Source of the DNA: Chiridota heheva
Taxonomy: Eukaryota; Echinodermata; Holothuroidea; Apodida; Chiridotidae
Length of the DNA stretch: 64,000 nt
NCBI GenBank assembly: GCA_020152595.1
Contig: JAIGNY010000711.1
Location: 124,001-188,000 of the forward strand
Direction: 5' to 3'
Positions 23,701 to 35,700 of the stretch are shown here, piece by piece. The position numbers were made by a program, and so were the translations under genes. The notes under the pieces were generated by a model. It did not search any database. It was not told the DNA's origin and was given only the letters and a program-made list of their open reading frames with translations. How positions within the stretch are numbered: position 1 is the first letter of the stretch; the number at the start of each line of letters is the position of its first letter.

Positions 23701-26700
23701 AAAATCTCATCGTCACATTCAACCTCTCCTGTTAAAAAAAAGCTGGTGATGGATTGAAAAATAATAAGTTAACAATTAGATATTCATCGGTTTTACCATA
23801 TCAATGTCACAAAATTTCATATAATTTGCATTATTTCGATAAAATTTGCATTATTTATTATAATAAGGCTTTAAATTCAAAATGCTGTAAAATGGTCAAT
23901 TTTTAACCAATTTTAAAGAAATTTTGGCTATTTTCATGGTTTATAACATATTTTCTTCCAACTAAGATCAAGTTGCTACCTGATCCATAAATCTTTAAGA
24001 AAGGTTTGCAACAATCTTTAACAGGTATAAAGAAAGTTAATATTTCTTGTGGACTTAAAAAATTGATGTTATCATCTTCTTTTTAGGATGTTCACACTGA
24101 AAAGGGATCTTGTACACATCAGCGTTTCAGCTGGGCTTTCTCAATTTTGTATTGTTCCACTTGATCAAAACATGGCCACAAATCTTGTGACCTCTTTGAT
24201 CAAAGTGATGTTTAATTTTCTTTAAAGATATTTCCTCTGTTCTTTACAGGTGTTTAAGATGTAAGCTTACATTAGTTCAACATGGATGATTGTTCTTTAC
24301 AGGTGTTTAAGATGTAAGCTTACATTAGTTCAACATAGATGATTGTTCTTTACATGTGTTTAAGATGTAAGCTAACATTAGTTCAACATAGATGATTGTT
24401 CTTTACAGGTGTTTAAGATGTAAGCTTACATTAGTTCAACATAGATGATTGTTCTTTACAGGTGTTTAAGATGCAAGCCCACATTAGTTCAACACAGATG
24501 ATTGTTCTTTACAGGTGTTTAAGATGTAAGCTTACATTACTTCAACATAGATGATTGTTCTTTACAGGTGTTTAAGATTAATTCAACATAGATGATTATT
24601 CATTACAGGTGTTTAAGATGTAAGCTTACATTAGTTCAACATAGATGATTGTTCTTTACAGGTGTTTAAAATGTAAGCTTACATTAGTTCAACATAAATG
24701 ATACAAAAATGAAGCTAAAAGTTCCATCCACTTACATATTTTTCCTCAACATTGCATGTTTTAGACCCAAACCCTGTGCTGACTTGTATATTATGATTAA
24801 ACCTTCTGCTCCTTTGGTCTTCATCGATATTGGTCCATCCACTACAAAAAATATCTGCAACGCAATTAAAAATCAAGAATTAGACAAGTATTAAGATTAT
24901 TACAAAATTGTCTATTATGTTATTTCTAACAAATACCTGTGTGGTGACAACTTGGATACTTTAGACAGTAAATCAAGCATGAAAATGTGTTAGGAGCCGT
25001 AACTGTCCATTTCCATCAGCAGTCATTCCAAATAAAAAAAATAAAAAAATCAGATTGAAAAAGTTCCACTACCCAGTACACTCAACAGCTGTCCTTTAAT
25101 CTTAAAGGTATATGGACAGGTACAGATTTCATATTCACCAAAAACAAGAAAGAACTTTAAAGGAGACATTAAGTCTGGCTTTTCCTTCATTCAATATGAA
25201 AGAAATAATAATATAAGTCATCTCAAGAAATTTAACATTTCACAAAACAATTAAGATATTTTCTAATTTAGTAAAACATTAATTCTGTCAATATAAATTT
25301 ACATAGGAGCTGCCATTTTGTTCATACACCCTTTAGAAAAATTATGTCACACACCCAGTAAAGATTAGAATATTAATGTATTTCTTTAAAATCCATTCAA
25401 ATTTTCTACCTTTTAAGAAATAATTTTCCTTTGCATGGGTCTATGAAGTTTATTTGTATATGATATTAATGTTTTAAGCCCTTAGAACTTCATGTCAAAG
25501 CATTTTGAAGAGAAAAAAAAGGCAAAGAAAATTCTAAAGAAATACATTATGTGTGCTAGCACAGGACAAATTATGTCATCATTTCAACACAGAATTAAGA
25601 CAAAATGGCAGCATCCATATTACATCTTTAAACATGAGGATGAAATCAGATTTTATGATAGAGTTTTTGGTAGCTGGTTTATTTTTTAATTCTCTATCAT
25701 ATATCAGACTAGAATGTTTAACTTTATGTCTCCTTTAAAAAGATAAAATTGTGCCACATAGGTATTGAGAGGTTAAAGGTCAATTAACATAGTTTTGACC
25801 TCCTGGTGCATTTAATTGATAGAACCCAGTTTCAATTCATTGTGGATAAACTGATGAACCTATAGCGAAAGGGTATGAAAAGTTATCAAATGTAAAGCGT
25901 GTTGCTGTTATGAAGGTCAAAGGTCATGGCTTTATAACAAGTGACCTACTCTCCTATAATTGATCATGTACGTTTATTGCAAATTGCATTATGGGTTCCA
26001 AGGGATGACTGATAATACCCCTTTAACAAATATTTGTATCAGGATGGAAGGTCAGAAGTCATACAACAAGTGAATAACCTTTAATAACATTTGAGAAGAA
26101 TATTTGACTTTATGTCGCCTTTAAATGCAGAGAAAATTGTCTATAAATTATGACACAAGCACGTGCAGTTTCTGAGTTATGGCTAAAAAAGCTTTTTCTC
26201 CTCCTATATTTTGATTGAGAGTATAATAGAGATTCAAAACCTCTTGGCCATATTGCACTGCTCCCTTCCAAAGACATCGTGTACATGCACTTATTAACCT
26301 TTTATAAATCTCTGAAACATCTCCACCTTTTCACTGGCATGATTTCCAGATGAGCGTTTTTCACCACACAAACTTCAGTAGACAACATATGATACCAAAA
26401 ATGTTTTTTTTCTTTCTCTCTGGCAGCCAGCTTAAAGTGATCTTAGGCACAAGAAGGTTCAGCAATGTTGGTATAAAAACAGTTGAAGTCGGTGGATGGG
26501 ACACGCAGGACCATGTACACGATATGGAACTATTATGAAGGATCTACAAACAATTAGTTTACATCAGAACATTAATGAGTTTGTCTCTTTCTGATGTCAC
26601 AAATTTACATATTTCATTCACATAATTTACTGTATTCAGACCTTAATTTTTAATTTTTCTAAATAGATTTGGATGATTTTTCTTTTGTGCTATTTTCATG

Positions 26701-29700
26701 GTTTATAGCATATTGTGCTCCAATCAGGCTTCTTGAAGAATTTGTTCAGGGGTCAAGCAAGTTTATCTTATATGTTTGTTTGTTTGATGAGGGCTTAACG
26801 ACACCACGACAATGAGGGTCAAATTGAACCTGAGAAGTTAGAAAAAAAACAGAGGGAGAATAAGAGAAATACAAGAACTAAGTCAGAAAGCTGGGATCGA
26901 GAGAGGAAGTGCAGAAAAGGCGAGAGGGGGGGGGGAGGGAGTGGAAGAGGAGGACTAAATATGGTTGTAGAGGGAAGCATGATGAAGGAAGGAGATAATT
27001 TCATCCGGAGGGTTTTTCTGGAAAAACTCAGCAATTGAGTTGTGGGGAGCGAAGGAAGCTCTGGGAAGGTTGTACAGGTAAGGGGGCAAGCAAGGATAAT
27101 GTGATGGACTGTGAGGGTGCAATGGCAATTGCTGCAGAGGGGTTGGGGGGAGCCAATAAGGAGTGGGAGTGAGTGAGGTGGGTGTGGCCCATTTTAAGAC
27201 AGGTAATATGAAAGTTGTTGACACAAGAGAACTAGGTGGTTGATGGTGGGTTTCATCTGAATGGTGGGCTGAATGATGTGGAGTTTGTAATCAATTTGGG
27301 AGTCCCCTAAGGTTTGCCAGCAATCACGAACAAGGAAAGCACGTTGGTGTCAGAAAGGGTTTTAAGAAATGGGGTAGGGGGAGGTTGAGGGCAAGCTTAG
27401 CAGCTACATAAGCCCTGTTATTGCCAGGGATACCAACATGGCTGGGTATCCAGAAGAAATTAATACTTTTCCTGCAAAGAGTGGGCAAAAGGATTTTCTG
27501 GAGGAGGAGGTGGGATGTGAAGTTATCCTATTTAAGATTGAGTAAAGAAGTAAGAACAGCCTTGGAGTCGGAGAAGATGGCAAAGTGGCTGAGCAGAGAG
27601 TACTTAATAAGTTGAGGGCAAGCAGGATGGCCTTTGCCTTGGCTGAAAAGATGGATGAGTGGTCGGAAAGTCTGCTACTGAGGGTGATGTCTTGGATGAC
27701 AGCAGCAGCAGCTGTATTGTTGCCTTCCTTGGAGCCATCAGTATAGATGGCGGTGTAGTTGGAGAGGTTAGGGTGGGTTTGGATTTTGTGAGGAGTGGAG
27801 AGGCCCAGGTGTATTGAAGGAAGGGGGGTGGCCCAAGGAGGAAAAGTGGGCCAGGAGAAGGTGCCAAGAGTGGCAAGCTTGATGCCGAGATGGAGGTCTG
27901 ATTTGATGCAAAAGCTAAAGGGAGGGGATAGGGTTTTAGTCCTATCAAAGAGGGTGGAGAAATTGGGGTACCTAATGAGGTTGTAAACAGAATTCTGGGT
28001 GTTGGTGAGGACTATAAAAGCATAGGAGAGGCTAAGCTTCCTACACCTTAGCAGAAAGGGAGGTTTATTGGCTTCAACATGAAGGCTGGTGATTGGGGAG
28101 GCCCTGTAGGCACCCAGACAAAGCCTGAGGGCTTCATTTTGATGTGGCTGAGGTAAGCGTTGTGAGCAACACAGTAGACAATATTGCCATAGTCGAGCTT
28201 GGCACGAATGGTGAGCCTGAAGATTTTGAGAAGGGCATGGTGGTTTTACCCCAAGTAGTGTTGGAGAGAAGGCGGAGAATGTTGAGGGAGCTGTTGCCTT
28301 TCTGTTTCAGGTTGGTGATGTATTGCATGTAGGAGAGCTTGGGGTCTAGAGTTAAATCCAGAAACTTAGTGTGTTCAACTTTAGGGATGCGATTGCCATT
28401 GAGCACGAGGTTCAGAATGGGGTGGAGGTTGTTGAAATGACAGAAGTGCATGCAGACTGTCTTGTTTTTGGAGAATTTAAAACCGTTTTTGTTGCACCAG
28501 TCTTGCAGTGGGTTGAGGCTGAGTTGGAGCCAATTTTCGACAAGAGGAAAGCTAGGGAAGGAGTAGAAGATGGTGAGGTTGTCCACATAGAGGGCACATT
28601 TGATGTTAGAGCCAAGGTTGTCCGCGGTGTCGTTAATGCTTAGGTTGAAGAGAGTGGCGGAGAGGATGCTGCCCTGGGGGACGCCCTCTTCTGGGGGTAG
28701 GGGTTGGAGAGGGTGTGACTAATACAAACTTGAAACTGCCTGGGTGAGAGGAAGTTTTGAAAAAAGATGGGGAGGTGGCCTCTAAGGCCGATGGTGTAAA
28801 TTTGGCAAATAATGCCAAATTTTCAAGTAGTGTCAAAAGCTTCCTCGAGGTTGAAAAAGAAGGCAAGGAAGTGTTCCTTTCTTGCAAAGGATTCCCGGAT
28901 AGCGGTGTCGAGCATATTTGACTGGTCTAGGGTATTACAACATTTCCGGACGCCACTTTGGTGAGGGGAGAGGATTCTGTTGGTCTCAAGGAACCAGTTT
29001 AGTCTCTGGTTAATGATCCTTTCCATAATTTTACAAAAACAGCAGGTGAGGGCGATAAGGCAGTAGCTGGTGGGTACCGTCCTTCCATGGTTTAGGGATG
29101 GTGGTGACAATAGCTGTCCTCAAGATAGGGGGAAAGGAGTGTGAGGACCATGTGTGGTTGAGGATGGTGAGTAGGGTAGTGGTGGCCTTGTTGGAAAGGT
29201 GTTTCAGGAACTGGTAGGGGATGTTATCTGGGCCCTTGGAGGTGCAGCCAGCATTGTGGATGGTTTGGTTTAATTCAGAAAGGGTGAGACAGGTGTTGTA
29301 GCTCTCGGAGTTGTCAGAGGGAAAGGTGATACTCCTGGCTTCATCGCAAGCTTTTTTGGTTTTGAAAGCATTGGGGTAGTTGGCCAAAGACGAGATGTTG
29401 CTGAAAGAGGAGGCGAGGTGATTAACGATGTCCTTTTTCGCGGTGAGAAGGTAACCATTCCAGGAGAGATGGGCAATGGGAGACTTGCCCATCCTGCCGT
29501 GGAAGCTGTTAACCATTTTCCAAATCTTCTTAGTGGCGGGTGTTGATGGTAAGAGAAGAGATGAAGTTGTTCCAAGTGTTGGTTTTACTGCCCTTGATAG
29601 TGCGCCTGGCCTTGGCATGGCTGATGCGAATGGGCTTGAGGTTGTGGGTGGTCGTGTTAGTTTTGAAGTTCCTGAGGGCCCTTTTCCTGTTCTTGATGGC

Positions 29701-32700
29701 AGTTTTGCAGTCCGCAGAGAACCAGGAGTTGGGGGGGGGGGGGTGATTAGGGGGTTTGGAGGTTTTGCGAATTGAGCAGGCAGCGATGTTGATAAGGATG
29801 TTACTGAAGTTTGACATGGGATCCTCACCCTCAAGGAGATGGGGAGAGGTGCGAATCACAGAGGGTTTCGAAAAGGGGCCAATCAGCCTTCTCAAGGTTC
29901 CAATTGGGGGTGTGGTCAGTGGGGGTTTAAAGGTTGGAGTGTATAAGAAGAGGGTAATGGTCACTACCACAGAGATCAGCAGTGACCTTCCAGCTAAAAT
30001 CAATTTTTTTTTTTGATCAGTCTCTGTTTCTTTGGGAGCGATTATTTTCGAAAGTTGGACGAGAAGTATGTTCGGTAAACGAACAATCCATGTTCTCTTC
30101 CGTGTCATATGTGTGGGTTTGGATGGTGGACTGTTTTTGATTGGTTGTTTCTTGGTCTGATGATTGTCAGATGGCAAGGTTGGCTTGAGTTTGATGGCAT
30201 TAGACGTGTTGGGGTAGGGGACGGCAGGAGTCTTAGAGGAGGAAGCAAGGTTGGGGAGAGAAGTGGTGGTGGTGGAGGTGGTTTGGGTAATGGGTGTGGT
30301 TGGGTTGTTGGCAATAGTGATGGGTTAGGACTAGGTAAGAAGAGCCAGGTGAGGTCGGTGTGGTTGGTAAGTCAGTTTTAGTTGTGTTAGGGAGGGGGAG
30401 GGGGGTATTGGTATTAGAGGAGACTGCGCTCAAGTAGGAAGGCTTAGTGTGGAGGGAAGCGAGAAATTGCTTCCTGGCATCCGGGTAAGTGATGTTGGGA
30501 TTAAGGGTTTTTAGTTTGGTTATTTGCTTTTCCTGAAGCTAGGAGGGACAGTCTTTTGAGAAGGAGGGATAGTTAGCTGGGTGAGTACTGTCGCAATTGG
30601 TGCAGAGTAGGGTGCTGGTGCAAGAGGTGCGGTCATGGTCCAGGGCTCCACAGTTGCCACAGCACGCTTGGCTGCAGCAGGAGTTTTTACCATGGCCATA
30701 CCTCTGGCACTTAGGACAACGGAGGGAATTAGGAATATAAGGGGTGACTGGGATTCTCAGGTAGCCAGCAGTGATGTGGGAAGGCAGAGTTGGTGTGGAA
30801 AAAGTCAGGAAGATGGTATTGGTAGGTGTTTCGGCACAGTTTCTCTTGAGGATGAGACGATGGGCTTCAGTAACACGTTGAATAGCAAGTTCCTCTATGA
30901 GGTCTTCATCGGTCAGGTAGGTAAGGTCTCTACTTCTGACCACACCTTTGCTGGAGTTTAGGGAATGGTGGGGGGTGACTGTAACGTCAATACCGGTATT
31001 GGCTAGGGTTTTGGTGGTGAGGAGGGTGGTGGCTTGAGTGTCCCCGGTGCAGTGCACCAGGAGATCGTAGGATCTGAGGGTAGAGACCTTGGGGAGGGTA
31101 CAGACAAGGCCTTAGAGTACTTCGTGAATGAGAAAGGGGGAAATTCTTTTTAAACTTTATGGCTTATTGGTGGCCTGTATTATTAGAATTTTGGGGACTG
31201 GGGCTGCAGAATGGTCAATGGAGGTAGCAGGTGGGTCACAGGGAGGGGATGAAGGGTCAAGGTCAGGGCAGAAGCATTTCATCATGATGGAAAAAAACCA
31301 AGTGTCGAAAGACCCGAGGCAACAAGAAAAGAAAAGAAATCGTGGAACTACTATAGGAGAACCGCTGTACAGGTAACGATAAGGCACAAAAGTCTGGTCA
31401 GAACAGGAGGTAAGAAAAACAAAAGAACGATCTCACCGAAAGCAGATGCCCATCCACAGAAAGAGAATCCCCGAAAATCAAGAAACAAAACAAAATTTAG
31501 GTGGTAAAGTGCAAGGTAAAGTGAATTGGAATGAAAAGTTGAAGAGAATAGAAGTCACATTGTTCTCAACACAGATGTATCGTATGAAAGATGTATCTTA
31601 TATGAAAGAGGACTTTAATAGAAACAAAATGGTGAAGGAACTACTTTAATATCTTATTCCGTTATGGAGATATTCAGGTTTAAAGCTCTTGTCTCATGTA
31701 TGTAGAAATGACTAGTGTAGTATTAGTCTACTATGGAAGGTAGGTCCCCTCATCCTCACATTCTTAACAATTTTGAATAAATTTGAAAGAAAATTTATTT
31801 CACATTTTTTTACTATTTAAATTGTTTTATCTCAAACTTTTCTTAGGTGGTAAATTATAATTACCCTTACAAGATTCTGTTCACTACTTTCCTGACATAT
31901 CCAATGGCTTTTAAGCCACAAAACCTAGGGACAAAATATAATAGAATACATAAATAAAGACTTTGAGGAATCTGAGATTATGATGTCACAACTAGTGTGA
32001 TTTCAGTCATTTCGATACAAATGATACAAAACTATAAACTTAAATATCTCCTTAATGGAACAAGTTTTTTGAATGGTTTCTTCACTATTTTGTCTCTTTT
32101 GAAGTCCTCTTTCATATAAGTTAAACATGCTTGACCACTGAACTATTAATGTAAGATGGACATGCTTGACCCCTGAAAAAATGTAAGATGGACATGCTTG
32201 ACCCCTGAACTAATCCTTAAAGTTGTTGCTACCTATCCATAGATCTTTTAATACTAGTAAAATATTAAAATTAAGAACTACGACCTTACCTGTGCTACCA
32301 TTAAGTTGAAGGAACTTAGTGTAGATCGAATCTTCGTCATCAAGGAGTGAGTTGTACAGGTGGTCAACAGTAATGCTGTATGTCGCGTCTAACATGGATT
32401 TGCCTTGGAAGTCTAATAGGTTGATGGGATCTGAATGGAAACATTCAAATGATGAATAAGTTTCTCATTCTCATAAAAATATGTCTTACAAATCTAAAAA
32501 ACATTAATATGTATCACAATTATACTTACAAAGATTTTGCTAAGCTTGAAATCAGTGAAAGTATATTCTAAAATGACATGACAGGGTCTTACTGTAATTA
32601 TAAAAATTCTATGTTGAGAATTCAGCAGTAAGCAAATGCTAACTTATTTAACAACGCTCACATAAAAACTAAATTTTAACAATTCTTTACCATCAGAATC

Positions 32701-35700
32701 AGATTAAAACAAAACATAATTCTAATAAAAAACATTAAACGACTATGGACATCTACCAAATTTAAAATATGTGAAAGATCATGGAATTCTGAGTAAAACA
32801 ATTAATTTTCAAGTTATGACTAAACAAAGTTTCAAGATTTGTTAATTTGTGCCAAATTTGCGATATTGTAAGAGGAACACATCTCAAAGCTAATCTTTAA
32901 ATAATTCTTTAAATTCTGTTCTTCAAATTCAGCAATTTGTAAATTTCATGTCTTTTCTAAATACATGATGATTCGAGGTCTGACAAAGTTCCATCAAATT
33001 TTGCCCTAAGTCCAATTCTATATTTGAGACAACATTGACAGAGGAATAAAAAACAAAGGTTCTATGAAAGATAATAAAGGATCCTTCCCCCATTGATGCC
33101 ACACATTATTGTGCATAACAGCTAAAAATTAAAAATGCTGTAAATTGGTCAATTTTGAACAAATTTTAATGGAATATTTTGCTGTTTTAATCGTTTAAAT
33201 CATATTCTAAACCAATTACGCCCAAGTTGCCTCTATATGTCCATAGTCCTTTAAAATAGTCTTTCAATAAGATGAATTCACTCTTTTGAAGTATTTTTTA
33301 AACCAAACTTGAAACTGAATATTTCCTAAACGGAACAAGATATCAAAATAATATCTTCATAAATCTGTTTATCTATCAGCATACAAGCAAAACTTTACAA
33401 AAATAAACCTTTATATGATGCATACCTTCCTCGAGGTCGCTTGACGATGGCCCATCCGTTGTCTTCTGAGTGTCTGGTAGCGTCTGGTAATCCCCAGGGT
33501 CAGGTTCAGAGGCACTCTCATCATCATCATCCTCAACGTCATCCTACAGAGAAGAAATATCCCTGATGATCAATTCTCATGGCATATTAAAACATTTATT
33601 TTTCTCCAACTCACATTTTTGAACACAGAAAAAGTTTTAAAGGTGTGTATTGGCAACATTAGCTAAACTGCTCAAATTTATATTAAAGATAATAAAAAGA
33701 GCAACAAAGCTCATTAAAATCACTTAAAAACTGACCATTTTACAGCATTTTGAATCTCAAGTATTAAGTAGCAAATTTGTGATGTACTATTATATTACAG
33801 GGTGACCTTGTTGGGTAAGCGCTTATTACAGCATGGGCGTTTATTACATCAAAATTTGGTAAGAAGAAGAAGAACTAGAACTGTCAGAAGAACAGCATGC
33901 TTAACTATTTGAAGACAGCATACAGAATGGACTTATTGGTGGCCTATATGCAGCAGTCAAGCTAAAAATTCTTCATCCGTCCTCACCTTTATGTCTCCAT
34001 CCTCCACCCCACTTTCTTGGTCTTCCACTTTTTCGTTCTCGACCAGATCTTTGCTCTGTGATTGGTCTTCGTTAGAGACGGGCTGGACATAATCGTCGGG
34101 GAGATCATCATCATCTAGACCCAGATCCTTCCCGTAATGCTTATGGATCCACTTCCAGTATTCTGCAGGCTTCATTGTCTTTGAGGGTGGAAAATGGGTT
34201 AGTCAGAAGTTGCTTTGAGTGGTAAACTAGCAATATCTCTGCCATCATCAAATCAACTCATAAAGCTCTAAACATAGGTTGCAGTGACCTGCTGTGACAC
34301 AGTCCAGATTCTTTTCAACATTGAAAGATTCTCACAAATTTCTTACAGTGTATATGCAATCTATTAATTTATGCAATTTGGAAGCACAAATATGACAGGA
34401 AAAGAAAGATACAAAGAGACAACTTCTCTTAAAGTACCTTATAGCCTATGCCAACAATTCTAAACTAAACAGGTAATAAAAACACATACTGTTTTCTGTA
34501 TTGTTATTTTCATGGTGAATTTTTCGTAAGTAATATTACTGGTTGTATAAATTGTGATTTTGTGACTTTCAGTAGGCAAATCTTGCCCCTGAGTATAGGA
34601 CACAGTATGGTTTCTACTTGTTGTGGTCACTTATCATTATGGTCAATGTAAAAAAAAATTCACCTATTTCATTCTTTAAACATGTTTGTGAACAATGCGT
34701 TTGGTTCAAACCTAAAAAAGGAATTTTTGACCAAAAATCAGACAAAAAAAACAACAATTTAGGCCTCAAAATATTATATCATTTAAAATTATTTTGATAT
34801 TAATGTGGGGCTAACATAATCATTTCAAACATATCATGAAGTCATATTATGCTCTATTTCAGTAAGTTTAAAATGTAGCCAAAATATTGTAAACATTTTG
34901 CAATTTCACATTGACTCAAATGAGTAATGTTCTATAACATTTGTCCAAAATTAAGTCACACATGTATTTCACAACCATAGATTATTGCAGGATGATTTTA
35001 AGAAGAATCTTATGTTCTATCATCATGTTCAACCAATTTAATTTCCAGATATTTTTCTTCAACTAACAAAAATGATTTCATAAGATTGATGTCGCACGTT
35101 TCCTCTTCTACCTCATATCAATGATTGTCCTGGGATGATCCTCTGTAACTCCTACATTGAGCAGGGGTACAAGGGGTCTTAAGAATGTAAGAACGTGACA
35201 AATAATTGTGTCCAAGATTGCTGGCCTTTCCATATACTTATAACGATTAAGTGACCCCTAAGGATAGTGAAACTGTACCGTCCTATTTGTCAGACATCAT
35301 CACTTTATCACCACACCTTAGTGTGCACAAATACTGTAAACTTACAAAAAACATGGAAAAGGGTACTTACTTGGTCCAAAAGTGCATTCTGCCAGATCTT
35401 GAACAGCAACAAGAATGACTTATCCCTCGACATAAATGAGGCAAAGAAGTACTGTAAGGCAGAGAGGGAAATACAAGAATGATTTATCCCTCGACATGAA
35501 CGAGGCAAAGAAGTACTGTAAGGCAGAGAGGGAAATACAAGAATGATTTATCCCTCGACATGAACGAGGCAAAGAAGTACTGTAAGGCAGAGAGGGAAAT
35601 ACAAGAATGATTTATCCCTTGACATGAACGAGGCAAAGAAGTACTGTAAGGCAGAGAGGGAAATACAAGAATGATTTATCCGTCGACATGAACGAGGCAA

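Larger units (their letters stand above)
26775..31593 (-). mobile_element. non-LTR retrotransposon (gag zinc knuckles, RT, RNase H), defective, with 11-bp TSD
   Basis: A 4.8 kb minus-strand insertion bounded by the direct repeat tatcttatatg (26,764-26,774 and 31,594-31,604). The 3' end is a CAAA-type repeat tail (TTTG on the plus strand). In element order it carries a CCHC-knuckle ORF, a remnant of an APE endonuclease end (GSDHYPL), an RT and an RNase H. A C-terminal RNase H plus gag knuckles suggests the I clade of the Jockey superfamily. It interrupts a MITE and lies in the intron between GRAMD1 exons 8 and 9, in the same orientation as the gene. Many frame breaks make it inactive. Confidence 0.88.

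Noticed and set aside
24236..24707. Possible CRISPR array
   Set aside because: Units are contiguous 53-bp direct repeats with no variable spacers, in a eukaryotic intron.
24736..24838. Shorter exon 9 with acceptor ttttgtag and product starting DGPISMKTKGAEG
   Set aside because: It keeps a frame to exon 11 only by skipping exon 10 and shows no VASt similarity; the longer exon 9 restores VASt motifs and phases with exon 10.
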